Of a stretch of DNA of 64,000 bases, positions 20,777-29,649 are shown piece after piece (position 1 is the first letter of the stretch; every line of letters starts with the position of its first letter). The position numbers and the translations under genes are program-made. Under the pieces are notes generated by a model, which was given only the letters and a program-made list of their open reading frames with translations, had not been told where the DNA came from and made no database searches. Origin of the DNA: Gracilibacillus boraciitolerans JCM 21714 (GTDB lineage: Bacteria; Bacillota; Bacilli; Bacillales; Amphibacillaceae); contig NZ_BAVS01000006.1 in assembly GCF_000521485.1 (NCBI RefSeq), positions 53,585 through 117,584 of the forward strand. Direction: 5' to 3'.

Positions 20777-21750
20777 TTACCTTTTATCAAGTAATCCTGC
20801 TTCTAGCAACAATTGATGTAATTGATGTTTCGTTACCACTTCTTGATCGTTAGATCGGTATGTTCCTCGCTTCACTTTTTTGGAATCAGAATATAAACTC
20901 TTAGAATCAGATGGAATCACGAACATATCATCCAACTCCCATGCATGTTGGGATTCATCGTATGTCATTAGCTCTTCATACATTTTTTCACCAGGCTTTA
21001 GGCCAATAAGTTCAGTAGAAATGGAAAGTCCTGATTGTTGTATTAATAGATCCGCTAAATCTCCTAAGCGTATGACTGGCATTTTCAAGACAAATACTTC
21101 TCCGCCTTTTGACTCCTTTAATGCCTGTAAAGTCAAACTGGTAGCTTGTGACAAAGTCATCATAAATCTTGTCATTTCAGGATCTGTAATAGTAATTAAT
21201 TGATTGGTTTTGATTTGTTCTTGAAAAAGAGGAATAACAGATCCTCGAGATCCCATCACATTTCCAAAGCGGACACTCACAAATGTAGTAGCACTTGAAG
21301 ATGGTGCAGCTAGTAGCCGTTCAGCAATCAATTTCGTTGCTCCATAGGTATTAGTTGGAGATATTGCCTTGTCTGAGCTAGTAAATATAACTTTTTTTAC
21401 ATTATTTTTAATAGCTGCACTTCTAATATTTGAACTACCTATAATATTTGTTTCCACTGCTTCTAGTGGATTTTCTTCACATGCATCCACACGTTTCATT
21501 GCCGCCAAATGGAAAACAAAATCTACATCTCTCATGACTTCTTCTAGCCTATTTAAATCACGAATATCGCCGATAAGAAATTGTAAAACGGAATGATGAT
21601 GAAACCTTTCGCGAACTTGATGTTGTTTATGTTCATCACGACTAAATATTTTGATTTTTTTGGATTATCGTTTAATATTTCTTTAACCACGCTTGTACCG
21701 ATTGTCCCGGTACCTCCGATCACTAATATCGTTTTATCTTTAAAAAACAC
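20777..21750 (-). CDS. nucleotide-sugar 4,6-dehydratase, PseB/CapD-like (frameshift in this sequence)
   Basis: Polysaccharide-type SDR that converts a UDP-HexNAc to the 4-keto-6-deoxy sugar, the first step before SpsC-like transamination. The first frame starts MFFKDKTILVIGGTGTIGTS (Rossmann loop) and drifts out of frame at a T7 run (21655-21661, expected eight). The restored frame reads IKIFSRDEHKQHQV and DIRDLNRLEE, then FHLAAMKRVDACEENP, IFTSSDKA, NTYGATKLIAE, VRFGNVMGSRGSVIP and FLK-type C-terminal blocks. It is the first gene of the nine-gene cluster. Confidence 0.85.
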
Positions 21751-21916
21751 AGCGGCTCCCTCTTTCCTATCTACGCAATTTTTTCTGGTTATACTGTATA
21801 TGTATATAGTTAAAACATAGAACAGTTAACGACCGCAGCCTATGAAAAAAACCCATTTTTTCCTTTACACATCAAACAGACAATGTAATATGTCTTACTT
21901 CTAGGATGGTTACCGA

Positions 21917-21965
21917 TAAAACGGGCAGGAAGGAGAGGACTACTCCTCTCCTTCCTGCCCGTTTT
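21917..21965 (-). terminator. very strong terminator formed by the last codons of the upstream gene
   Basis: AAAACGGGCAGGAAGGAGAG pairs perfectly with its complement over about 21 bp around a tiny loop containing the TAG stop of the gene at 21940-22728, and runs into TTTT. The last seven codons form the 5' arm. The other 160 bases up to 21750 hold the presumed promoter of the polysaccharide operon; no promoter is clear enough to mark. Confidence 0.85.
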
Positions 21966-22728
21966 CTTCTTCATCGTTCTGTAATTCTACTTCGATATCT
22001 ATTGGCTGATTTAGTTCTAGTTTGAAGGGAAACTTTCCAATAGGCTTTTCTGGTATACATGGATCGCTAACAGGAAAAATGACTGGGCATTGTGCTGGCA
22101 TTATTGGTGGTGGGCAGGGCGGGAATGGTAAGATATCACGTGGTTGACATAAATCTGCTACAAGTTCTAATGTAACATCAAATGTTGATTGAATGCTTTG
22201 ACATATTTTTACAGAAACTGTCACATTTAACTCATCAATTTCTGTACTTGATCCCATATCACAATTAACCGCACATACAAAACAGTCCAAGTCTGTGTAA
22301 GTTACATCAATATCAGTCCCATCAGGCGCACATAAAATCACTTGCTCACATTTAGTAAAAAAGGCTGAACCAACTTCAATCATGCGTCCTCCAAGTTCAG
22401 CAATTAATGGGACAAAAACATTAACATCAAAATTTTTACGTATATTTATAATTTGTAGTTTGATTTCTTCCCCCCCATCTATTATAAATTCTTGATCTTC
22501 TCGATCTAACACTATAATTGGATCGACTTCAGCTGGGGTAACTGTGCATGTAACAGCACTCTGATCAATATCATCACACTCTAATTGGACACCTGTAACA
22601 GGATTAACAGGTAATTCTAAGCCATCTACCATTAATTCGAATGTCGCTTCATTAAGAATCCAATCATACACTTTTTCTGTATTAATACAAAGAAGTTCTT
22701 GTCTTCTAGTTTGTTTTTCTAATGTCAT
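21940..22728 (-). CDS. Cys-rich probable spore-surface protein, paralogue A
   Basis: 262-aa acidic protein without signal peptide, not from a family I can name. It begins with ELLCINTEKVYDWILNEATFEL, has about a dozen cysteines (QLECDDID, TKCEQVILCAP, DLDCFVCAVNCD, KICQSIQST, DLCQPRDILPFPPCP) and ends in a Glu-rich tail. A second copy lies at 25685-26359. Cys richness, lack of secretion signal and a place next to spore-coat sugar genes and gerE suggest assembly on the spore surface from the mother cell; this is inference. A C7 run at 22470-22476 gives DGGEEIKL where the paralogue has DGAEVTL, a one-Gly difference. Confidence 0.7.
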   Translation of the reverse strand: MTLEKQTRRQELLCINTEKVYDWILNEATFELMVDGLELPVNPVTGVQLECDDIDQSAVTCTVTPAEVDPIIVLDREDQEFIIDGGEEIKLQIINIRKNFDVNVFVPLIAELGGRMIEVGSAFFTKCEQVILCAPDGTDIDVTYTDLDCFVCAVNCDMGSSTEIDELNVTVSVKICQSIQSTFDVTLELVADLCQPRDILPFPPCPPPIMPAQCPVIFPVSDPCIPEKPIGKFPFKLELNQPIDIEVELQNDEEENGQEGEE

Positions 22729-22875
22729 TATTATTACACACCTCCATTTAACTTCAATTCCTTATTAGCCTATGAACGGAAAAGAAAAACGTTAAAAATA
22801 CTTACTGATTCTCACCATTCAGCACGATAAACATAGGTTAATATTAGGCAGTAGTCTTTAAAAGGAGATGAGATA

Positions 22876-23256
22876 ATGAGGGAAGAAAAATCAGAGCTGG
22901 ATATCGACAATCTGACAGGAATTGTATCTGAATTACAACAAGAAGTACAATTGATTAAAAATGAGGTGGGAAAATTAAGGTTAAATACTTTAATCGAAAA
23001 ATTACATGTATTTATTGAAAATAGCGAAGAGCAATTTAAAAATATGAAACAAGATATTTATACACAAAAACAAGATATAGAACAATTAAAACAATCTCTT
23101 CCAAAGAATTTATCTAGACGTCCATCCGAATTTCGGCAATTACAAAAGATGTTGCAATCCGTAAAACAAAATGAAACGATTCGCAACCCAACAAATAAAT
23201 TCACTCCCACTAAGGTCGAAATCACATCGATTAAATCAAAGTATCGTCGTCCATAA
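22876..23256 (+). CDS. coiled-coil protein, paralogue A
   Basis: 126 aa, mostly a heptad-rich coiled coil (residues 10-75), divergent from the Cys-rich gene A. AAAGGAGATGA lies seven bases before ATG. Two short blocks recur in the longer coiled-coil protein at 26614-27603: KLRLNTLIEKLHVFI (there ELRVNELLEKINQVI) and RRPSEFRQLQKMLQS (there KRNSDYRQLQLMLKS). No function is known; a scaffold or adaptor for the neighbouring spore-surface protein is plausible from context. Confidence 0.65.
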   Translation: MREEKSELDIDNLTGIVSELQQEVQLIKNEVGKLRLNTLIEKLHVFIENSEEQFKNMKQDIYTQKQDIEQLKQSLPKNLSRRPSEFRQLQKMLQSVKQNETIRNPTNKFTPTKVEITSIKSKYRRP

Positions 23257-23359
23257 TATACAAAGTAAAGCCTCGTTTTCACAAATCAACTTCATTCGTC
23301 TATACCGATTTATATTTGCTGACTATACTATAGCAAGAAAGATAAAGGAGATGATAGTT

Positions 23360-23488
23360 GTGAAAGCAAAGCAAATAATTACTAAAGTAGCGAATTCTTT
23401 GAAAACCTCAGATGAACCTATTATCATTACTTCGGCAATTAAGAAAAAGCCAATCAGACGGAGTAAAGGCGGCTGTTGTTTAAAATAA
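23360..23488 (+). CDS. small basic protein with C-terminal Cys pair
   Basis: 42 aa starting with GTG at 23360, nine bases after AAAGGAG. It is rich in Lys/Arg and ends RRSKGGCCLK. It follows coiled-coil gene A on the same strand and may be co-expressed. The start signal and codon pattern support a gene, but no family is recognised. Confidence 0.45.
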   Translation: MKAKQIITKVANSLKTSDEPIIITSAIKKKPIRRSKGGCCLK

Positions 23489-23492
23489 TTGG

Positions 23493-24719
23493 TTAGTTGC
23501 CAGCCTTTACTCGATATACATTCTGGGCAACTCTTTCTATATGGCGTTGGAATGATCTCTGTTCAATCAGATCTAATTTATGATAAAACGCCATTATTTC
23601 ATTTTCAACGAGGGAAAATTTCCTTTTTTGTTTTTGAATCTTTATATTACGTGGTACGGATAATTTAGTAGGTGGTGATGGTAACGAAATACGATTACAT
23701 AATTGGAGAATACGCTCAAACGAATGGCTATCATTCTCCCAACAGCAATAATGATACAAGCTTCCAGGTGTTTTCTTCACCATATTATAATTTGATATAT
23801 TGAGGATTGCTTGATGGAGAGTGGCAATATTCTTAACTTGTATTCCAAGTTGATTTGGCAAGGAATTATTTGTTTCAGCAAAAGGAAGAAAGGCAATCAC
23901 TGGTTTATCTAATAAAAAAGCTTCCATTCCGGATGTACAACCATTATGGATAATTACTTTTGCTGCAAGTAACCATTTAATTATAGAACCCTCGTGTATA
24001 ACATGAACATTTTGAAGCTGTTTAAATGTTTGTTGATAAGACCTGATATTTTCACCTGGGTGTGGACGAATAACAATATTTAAATAAGGGAACTCTTTAG
24101 CCGTTTCTTCGATCATTTCTTCAAAAGCTAGATACAACTTTTTAATTGGTTCCACATACACATTATCTTTTATTCCTTTCGCACCATTATATAAAGGAAA
24201 TCTTGTATTGACTAAAATAAAATCCTGATAGTTTTTTTGAATCGTACTAGCTTCCTCCCGATAAATTTCACGATATTTAGCTGTTAATAAATCTAATCTG
24301 GGATTACCAACGACTTGGCACTTCTTAGCCATATCCGGATATGCACTTGAGATAATCTGTTTTTGATGCTCACCCCCCCAGCAATATTCCTGAACGATGT
24401 ATTGTAACATGTCTTTTCGCATTCGATCCCTGATATATTTAAATTTTTCGATCAATAATCCTTCTTCATCTAATTCTACAATAGATTGTCCATTCTCTAT
24501 CGCTCTTGTTATCGTTCTTTTTCTAAACCCTTTAGGACCTCCCTTCGCAAAGAAAATACCATTAGGAAAATGCGTAGTCAATTCTGTTACCATTGGATGA
24601 TCCCCCCCAATTATTACCTGATAGCCTTGCTGAATCGCATAATAGGAGAGTAGCAATTTCGCATCTAATTCACGTACTTTTACTTCAATTGGAATATAAA
24701 TCCATCTATTACTTGTCAT
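23493..24719 (-). CDS. surface carbohydrate biosynthesis protein (CDP-glycerol-transferase-like fold)
   Basis: About 408 aa beginning TSNRWIYIPIEVKVRELDAKLLLSYYA, typical of surface-polysaccharide proteins of the nonulosonic-acid clusters. Later blocks are IFFAKGGPKGF, VVGNPRLDLL, VNTRFPLYNGAKG, IRPHPGEN near residue 220 and IHNGCTSGMEAFLLDKPVIAF, the donor-binding C-terminal half of CDP-glycerol/capsule transferases. The start overlaps the upstream gene by 11 bases. G7 runs at 24373-24379 and 24602-24608 add a Gly each (CWGGEH, IIGGDHP). It probably works with the sps-like cluster. Exact reaction unknown. Confidence 0.75.
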   Translation of the reverse strand: MTSNRWIYIPIEVKVRELDAKLLLSYYAIQQGYQVIIGGDHPMVTELTTHFPNGIFFAKGGPKGFRKRTITRAIENGQSIVELDEEGLLIEKFKYIRDRMRKDMLQYIVQEYCWGGEHQKQIISSAYPDMAKKCQVVGNPRLDLLTAKYREIYREEASTIQKNYQDFILVNTRFPLYNGAKGIKDNVYVEPIKKLYLAFEEMIEETAKEFPYLNIVIRPHPGENIRSYQQTFKQLQNVHVIHEGSIIKWLLAAKVIIHNGCTSGMEAFLLDKPVIAFLPFAETNNSLPNQLGIQVKNIATLHQAILNISNYNMVKKTPGSLYHYCCWENDSHSFERILQLCNRISLPSPPTKLSVPRNIKIQKQKRKFSLVENEIMAFYHKLDLIEQRSFQRHIERVAQNVYRVKAGN

Positions 24720-25608
24720 CTGCATCATTTCCTTTCGTCCTATTTCTTAACAGGTCGATTACTTCAACAAATGCAAGGCGATTATCTTCCATATACCTAT
24801 CTAACACTTCCGATAACTCTACAAAGTTTTCATTATTATTAATGCCATTATCGACATTTTCTGTTTTCATAAGTAAATACAATATTAATAAATGTAATGT
24901 ATCATTCTCCAGATAGACAAAACTATTATTTCTATTTGATTGGTCTTCTTGCGTGATTCGTTCTAAAGATTCTTTCATATATTGTTGTATAAGCTGATTC
25001 ATTTGAAAAGATGAATGATCTCTATTTTTTTCATCTGTCTGTTCCTCCTCTTCACGATCTGTTATAGTACCGTTAAGGTTAATTTGATTTAACGCATGGA
25101 TACCGTCTGGTAACTCATTACCATATGTAAAACCTTGTATCGTACCTGCATAAGTAGAAGTTGGTTCCCATTTTAATTGAAAATTAGAAAATGTCAGTAT
25201 TTCTCCAGGATCGACGGATTCTTTTTGTGTAGGCTTTAACCATATTTCCTTTTTATCAGTTGCTTCATTAATTCGTTCCCATGCATTCGATAATCGAACC
25301 GTTTTTTTAGAGTTTGGATATAAATACTTGCCCGACAAATTAAAATCGATGTTAGCGGTAATTTTGATACCGATATGTGGATTCATTAATGATTGCGTTC
25401 CCAGGTTTTGAATATGAAAGGAGCCAATTCCATAATTGACACGGTCCACTTGATGTGAAAGTTGATACGAAGTTGTAAAATAACAAATAACAATTAATTG
25501 TTTGGTTTCCTCTATGTTTTTAATTAAATCTTTCATCTCATTTAAATAAACTGTACTTTCATCCTGCCAGTTCTTTATCTGTTTTTGAAGCCGTTGTTGA
25601 TTCACCAC
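24709..25608 (-). CDS. unknown protein with beta-rich middle and helical C-terminus
   Basis: 299 aa with no signal peptide. Residues 1-40 are helical. Residues 50-180 look like a beta-sandwich (VNYGIGSFHIQNLGTQSL, NIDFNLSGKYL, DPGEILTFSNFQLKW), and the C-terminal 110 residues are acidic and helical. It lies between paralogous spore-surface modules and overlaps the surface-carbohydrate gene, so it probably belongs to the same spore-surface assembly. I do not recognise a family. Confidence 0.6.
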   Translation of the reverse strand: MVNQQRLQKQIKNWQDESTVYLNEMKDLIKNIEETKQLIVICYFTTSYQLSHQVDRVNYGIGSFHIQNLGTQSLMNPHIGIKITANIDFNLSGKYLYPNSKKTVRLSNAWERINEATDKKEIWLKPTQKESVDPGEILTFSNFQLKWEPTSTYAGTIQGFTYGNELPDGIHALNQINLNGTITDREEEEQTDEKNRDHSSFQMNQLIQQYMKESLERITQEDQSNRNNSFVYLENDTLHLLILYLLMKTENVDNGINNNENFVELSEVLDRYMEDNRLAFVEVIDLLRNRTKGNDADDK

Positions 25609-25639
25609 TCGTCACACCTCCAATTTTGTGTGCTATAAA

Positions 25640-25672
25640 AAAGAAAGAGAGGAATTCTCCTCTCTTTATCCC
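25640..25672 (-). terminator. terminator after Cys-rich gene B
   Basis: AAAGAGAGGAG pairs with CTCCTCTCTTT-like complement around AATT and is followed by CTTTTTT on the minus strand. Confidence 0.85.
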
Positions 25673-25684
25673 TATGTTGACAGT

Positions 25685-26359
25685 TTATCCGTTATTCCCG
25701 TTAGCAGGAAAAACGACAGGGCATTGTGCCGGCATTGATGGTGCCGGGCATGGTGGGAATGGTAAGATATCACGTGGTTGACAGAAATCTGCAACAAGTT
25801 CTAGTGTTACATCAAAAGTAGATTGAATGCTTTGACAAAGACGAACGGTTACCGTTACATCTAATTCATCTACTTCTGTAGTTGTTCCAGCGTCACATGA
25901 TGCAGTACATACAAAGCAATCTAAATCTGTATACGTGACATCTATATCTGTTCCTTCTGGAGCACAAAGAATTACTTGCTCACAACGAGTGAACTCTGCA
26001 GAACCAACTTCTACAATATTACCACCTAGTTCTGGTAGCAAATTAACAAAAATAGTTACTTCGAAATTTTTACGGATGTTGACAATTTGTAATGTAACTT
26101 CTGCTCCATCTACAATAAACACTTGATTTTCACGACCTAAAATGACTATTGGGTCGACATCTGCAGGAGTAACATCACATGTTACAGAATTTAAATCAAT
26201 ATCATCACATTCTAACTGATCACCAGTAATAGGATTAACTGGTAAATCTAAATCAGACAAACTTAGATCAAATGTAGCTTCATTTAAAATCCAATCATAA
26301 ACCTTCTCGGTATTAATACACAGAAGTTCCTGTCCTCCTGTTAAATTATCCATTTGCAT
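25685..26359 (-). CDS. Cys-rich probable spore-surface protein, paralogue B
   Basis: 224 aa, about 70 percent identical by eye to the 21940-22728 protein over its length, with the same ELLCINTEKVYDWILNEATF opening, CDDID, CEQVILCAPEGTDIDVTYTDLDCFVC and QPRDILPFPPCP blocks. It ends earlier, without the Glu-rich tail. GGAGGTG precedes the ATG. A coiled-coil gene starts 255 bases away on the opposite strand, the same divergent arrangement as copy A. Confidence 0.7.
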   Translation of the reverse strand: MQMDNLTGGQELLCINTEKVYDWILNEATFDLSLSDLDLPVNPITGDQLECDDIDLNSVTCDVTPADVDPIVILGRENQVFIVDGAEVTLQIVNIRKNFEVTIFVNLLPELGGNIVEVGSAEFTRCEQVILCAPEGTDIDVTYTDLDCFVCTASCDAGTTTEVDELDVTVTVRLCQSIQSTFDVTLELVADFCQPRDILPFPPCPAPSMPAQCPVVFPANGNNG

Positions 26360-26613
26360 TGAGCAAACACCTCCAAATAAGATTACTGTCTGTATAACCT
26401 ATGAACAAACACTACAAAATGTTTTAGTTAAATAGCGGAAAAATCATGATATTAAGTAAGTTAGGTGAATATCATAATAAGGAAAAGCAGCCGCAAATCG
26501 ATGTTAAGCATGAGTTTGTCTACAATCGGATATATCGACAAAAAAATTGCATGTGTCACGATTTAATGTTTCATCAATAGTATATTAATGAACGATAAAA
26601 AGGGTGAATCATA

Positions 26614-27603
26614 TTGTATCAATATAAGCTCTATAATTATCAAGACATTGAAAAACTGAATCGGGAACTTGAAGTATATAAAAAAGTAGTAGAATCAAGG
26701 AATGTTGGAAATTCCATTTCGTATTGGGAAACAAAACAGGAGTTAGAAGTGCTTAAGCAGAAATTACAGAAGAATAAAGGAGAAATGAAAGTCATGGAGC
26801 AATCCTATCAAAATCAAATTAAAGATTATGTAGATAAAGAACAAAAGATATCCCATCAAATAAATGCCATTCATCATTCTATTCAACAATTAAAAAAAGA
26901 TGTAACTACAATTAAAGGGGAAGTTAAAGAATTGAGAGTTAACGAGCTGCTCGAGAAAATTAATCAAGTGATCGGACATACAAACCTAGATTTAAATGAT
27001 GAAAATAAACAAGTCAGTGAGCAAAAACAAAAATTTCAACAGATAAATAAGCAGCACATAAGAAAACGCAACAGCGACTATCGCCAACTTCAACTAATGC
27101 TTAAATCTGCTACACCTAAAAAACAGCAAACACCACCATCAAGTCAACAAAAGGTGACAGATTCTAATCAAGTTACTACTAATCCAGGACGACATATGTT
27201 TACTGTACAGAATGAAGGAAAAACATTTTATAATACAAAATATGAATGGAATAGGAATATTATTGTTAAGAAGACTACAACAAAAACAGAGAAACTAAAA
27301 AAGGAAAAGAAAGAAGAGCAGCTAATGGAGGAAGCATCTATAGTAGCTCAATCAGAAAAAGAAAGCAACCCGTCGCCTTCCATAGAGAATAAACCAGTTG
27401 AAGCGGTGCAAAAAAATCAACCGATTGTTCCAGAAATAATTCCAACTGAAAATATTCCAGTTGAAGTAGAGGAAAAAAATGAACCGGTCAGTTCAGAAAC
27501 AAGCCAAACTGAAAATAAAATAGAAACGGAACATGAAGCTACTAACACTACCAGTGGATTCAAGAAGACTTGGTTATTAGCCAAATCAATATGGAAAAAA
27601 TAA
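26614..27603 (+). CDS. coiled-coil protein, paralogue B
   Basis: 329 aa starting with TTG at 26614 after AAAGGGTGA. Residues 1-130 form a long coiled coil. The RQLQxML block shared with coiled-coil A lies near residues 155-170. A low-complexity Lys/Glu/Pro/Thr tail (EEKNEPVSSETSQTENK) follows, and the last residues are SGFKKTWLLAKSIWKK. It is divergent from Cys-rich gene B. The duplicated pairing suggests the two proteins act together. Confidence 0.65.
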   Translation: MYQYKLYNYQDIEKLNRELEVYKKVVESRNVGNSISYWETKQELEVLKQKLQKNKGEMKVMEQSYQNQIKDYVDKEQKISHQINAIHHSIQQLKKDVTTIKGEVKELRVNELLEKINQVIGHTNLDLNDENKQVSEQKQKFQQINKQHIRKRNSDYRQLQLMLKSATPKKQQTPPSSQQKVTDSNQVTTNPGRHMFTVQNEGKTFYNTKYEWNRNIIVKKTTTKTEKLKKEKKEEQLMEEASIVAQSEKESNPSPSIENKPVEAVQKNQPIVPEIIPTENIPVEVEEKNEPVSSETSQTENKIETEHEATNTTSGFKKTWLLAKSIWKK

Positions 27604-27998
27604 TCGAAGTTCCTTTCGTTATTTATCAGGAAATTGTTAAGGAAGGACAAAATAAACTTCCTAATGAGGCATGTGGTCTAATTACCGGAAAGTCGAAAAA
27701 AGTATTAACATTTTGGCCCTTAGTAAATGAAGCACACTCAAGTCATCGCTATTATGTCTCCAAAGAAATTGTTCAGCAGAATCTTCAGAAAATGTATAAA
27801 AAGGAGGAACAGTTATTAGCAATTTTCCACACTCACCCTACAACCGCTCCTGTTCCTTCTCCCTATGATATTAAAAATCACCCAGATGACAGCGTAGATA
27901 TGGTAATTGTCTCATACAAATTCGATCAACCCAAATTAAAGTGGTATACAAAGGTATCTTCCCAATTTAAAAACATTTCTTGGTCACTTGTGAAATGA
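27591..27998 (+). CDS. JAMM/MPN-domain metalloprotease
   Basis: Zinc isopeptidase/peptidase fold of the JAB1/Mov34 family, about 135 aa. The catalytic set is complete: Glu in NEACGLITG near residue 26, HTHP near 77, Ser and Asp in the VPSPYD segment. The start at 27591 overlaps the coiled-coil gene by 13 bases; an upstream ATG at 27570 is possible. Bacterial JAMM proteins often act with sulfur-carrier proteins, but none is visible here, so a role in processing spore-surface proteins is a context guess. Confidence 0.85.
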   Translation: MEKIIEVPFVIYQEIVKEGQNKLPNEACGLITGKSKKVLTFWPLVNEAHSSHRYYVSKEIVQQNLQKMYKKEEQLLAIFHTHPTTAPVPSPYDIKNHPDDSVDMVIVSYKFDQPKLKWYTKVSSQFKNISWSLVK

Positions 27999-28032
27999 AA
28001 TCATAAGGATAATTTCTATACCTAACTTCATC

Positions 28033-28071
28033 AGCTAGGAAAAAATAGCATTTTCTCCTAGCCTGTTTTTT
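28033..28071 (+). terminator. terminator of the JAMM gene, shared with the convergent gene
   Basis: GCTAGGA and TCCTAGC pair around an AT-rich loop and are followed by TGTTTTTT on the plus strand. The opposing gene's stop codon lies inside the hairpin. Confidence 0.75.
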
Positions 28072-28484
28072 AACTCTCTTTGTAATGCTTGGCTATCCCT
28101 TTCTGAGATCCATTCTGTGTGAATTTGTACTTCTTTATCAGTCTTTAACTTAATCAAAATCATCTTACTTATTAACACAGCGCGTTTCATTTGATCAAAT
28201 GGAACTGTTCTTCGTGATAACAGATTACCTCTATAAATACTTAATTGTTTTTCTTGTAATTCGACATAGACTTTTCTATGCAAGTTAAAATAATATAATA
28301 TCTTATACACGCCGAAAGCTACAAATAAAATAGTCAATGCGCCAAAAACGATGTAAGAGCTAATCGTTACATTACGTTGATATACCATTGTAATTACATT
28401 AGAGATTATTAAGAAGAGAACATATATTATCCAAAGTCCACTTCGTTTTTTCCAGTTAATATCTAATTTAAATGTAATGCTCAA
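28035..28484 (-). CDS. small membrane protein with PH-like domain
   Basis: 149 aa. Two transmembrane segments (about residues 16-34 and 43-63, e.g. LWIIYVLFLIISNVITMVY) are followed by a cytoplasmic beta-rich part resembling bacterial PH (YdbT/DUF304-type) domains, ending in a helix. No catalytic residues. It is convergent with the JAMM gene; function unknown. Confidence 0.65.
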   Translation of the reverse strand: MSITFKLDINWKKRSGLWIIYVLFLIISNVITMVYQRNVTISSYIVFGALTILFVAFGVYKILYYFNLHRKVYVELQEKQLSIYRGNLLSRRTVPFDQMKRAVLISKMILIKLKTDKEVQIHTEWISERDSQALQRELKNRLGENAIFS

Positions 28485-28507
28485 AAAATCACTCCTATTG
28501 TAAAAGA

Positions 28508-28547
28508 GGTAAACCAGTTACTCCTTCTAAAAAATAACTGGTTTACT
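28508..28547 (-). terminator. hairpin after the RsbR-like gene
   Basis: GTAAACCAGTTA pairs perfectly with TAACTGGTTTAC around a loop containing TTTTTT. It lies between the RsbR-like stop and the next start and could serve both strands. Confidence 0.65.
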
Positions 28548-28643
28548 ATAATTAGATATTTTCAACTCTGATATTCTAAAAAGAAATCGCTAGTTAGGTT
28601 TGATCATTTACTAATCAAGTGGTTTTCAGGTTATTCACTTTAT

Positions 28644-29462
28644 TTAACATACACCTATTCTTTTGAGTGCTTGTTGCAGGCTGCTAACCGTCTTTACATG
28701 ACTCATATTTATTCCTAAACTAACCATCGTTTGTACAATATCTGGTCTAATACCGCTTAAAATTGGTTTAATACCAATTAACTCTAATGATTCTATTACT
28801 TTGAAAAGCTGATGAGCAACCATTGTGTCAATTGCATTTACACCAGATAAATCAATTATAATATAATCTAAATCTTCATCACTGCCTTGACTTAAACCAT
28901 TTTTCATAAGTTGATCCGCACGATGTGTATCAATTTCACCAATAATAGGAATAATCCCGACACTATCGGTAATTTTCACTAAAGGAATGGATAATTCGTC
29001 AACGGCATATCTTGCTCTTGCAATTGTCACATTAAAGTCTTTCATATATTTCTTGCTAACTAATTTTATTGCCTGATCAACAATATAATTAAAATTAACA
29101 ATTGCTTTATGGTAATCCTCTAATGAAAAATCAGTATTTAAAGCCTCTTTTAGAATAATTTCACTTATCGTTTCTCGATAATTACTAATTTCTTCTAAGG
29201 CAATATCAAGTGGCAGCATGAGCTCTAGCAACCTGTTACTTAGTTTCTCACTCCAATATTCTAAAGATTCAATTGGGGCATCATTATCTGAAACAATTGA
29301 CTCTGCATAAACTTCAATTAATTCCCTTCTCCACTCTATTAAAAAATCTTTGATATCGACACCTTTAAACTCTGGTATAGGGATAGCATTTACAATTTCA
29401 TCTTTTTGTTTACCTATATTTTTCGAAATAGTTTCAAGATTTTGTCTTTCTTTTATAATCAT
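28644..29462 (-). CDS. RsbR-type STAS protein (RsbT co-antagonist)
   Basis: 272 aa, the architecture of RsbR paralogues in stressosomes, which tune sigma-B. The N-terminal half is a helical non-heme globin-like sensor region. The C-terminal STAS domain (about 160-265) reads IIPIIGEIDTHRADQL, DYIIIDLSGVNAIDTMVAHQLFKV and IKPILSGIRPDIVQTMVSLGI. A phosphorylatable Thr lies in the AIDTMVA turn. It is monocistronic here; no rsbS, rsbT or sigB lies nearby. Confidence 0.85.
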   Translation of the reverse strand: MIIKERQNLETISKNIGKQKDEIVNAIPIPEFKGVDIKDFLIEWRRELIEVYAESIVSDNDAPIESLEYWSEKLSNRLLELMLPLDIALEEISNYRETISEIILKEALNTDFSLEDYHKAIVNFNYIVDQAIKLVSKKYMKDFNVTIARARYAVDELSIPLVKITDSVGIIPIIGEIDTHRADQLMKNGLSQGSDEDLDYIIIDLSGVNAIDTMVAHQLFKVIESLELIGIKPILSGIRPDIVQTMVSLGINMSHVKTVSSLQQALKRIGVC

Positions 29463-29649
29463 AACAAATTATCCTTTCCATATATTATTAGGTACAATAG
29501 ATGGTTTCTCTCTCTACATTTATAATATACCCAGAATTCTAATTACGAAAACAAATTAATAAATTATGTTAAAATTATTAGATTAGAAATGAATCAACTT
29601 ATAAAATATGATGAAGGAGATACTTAACAATTTATTTGAGGTGTTATCA

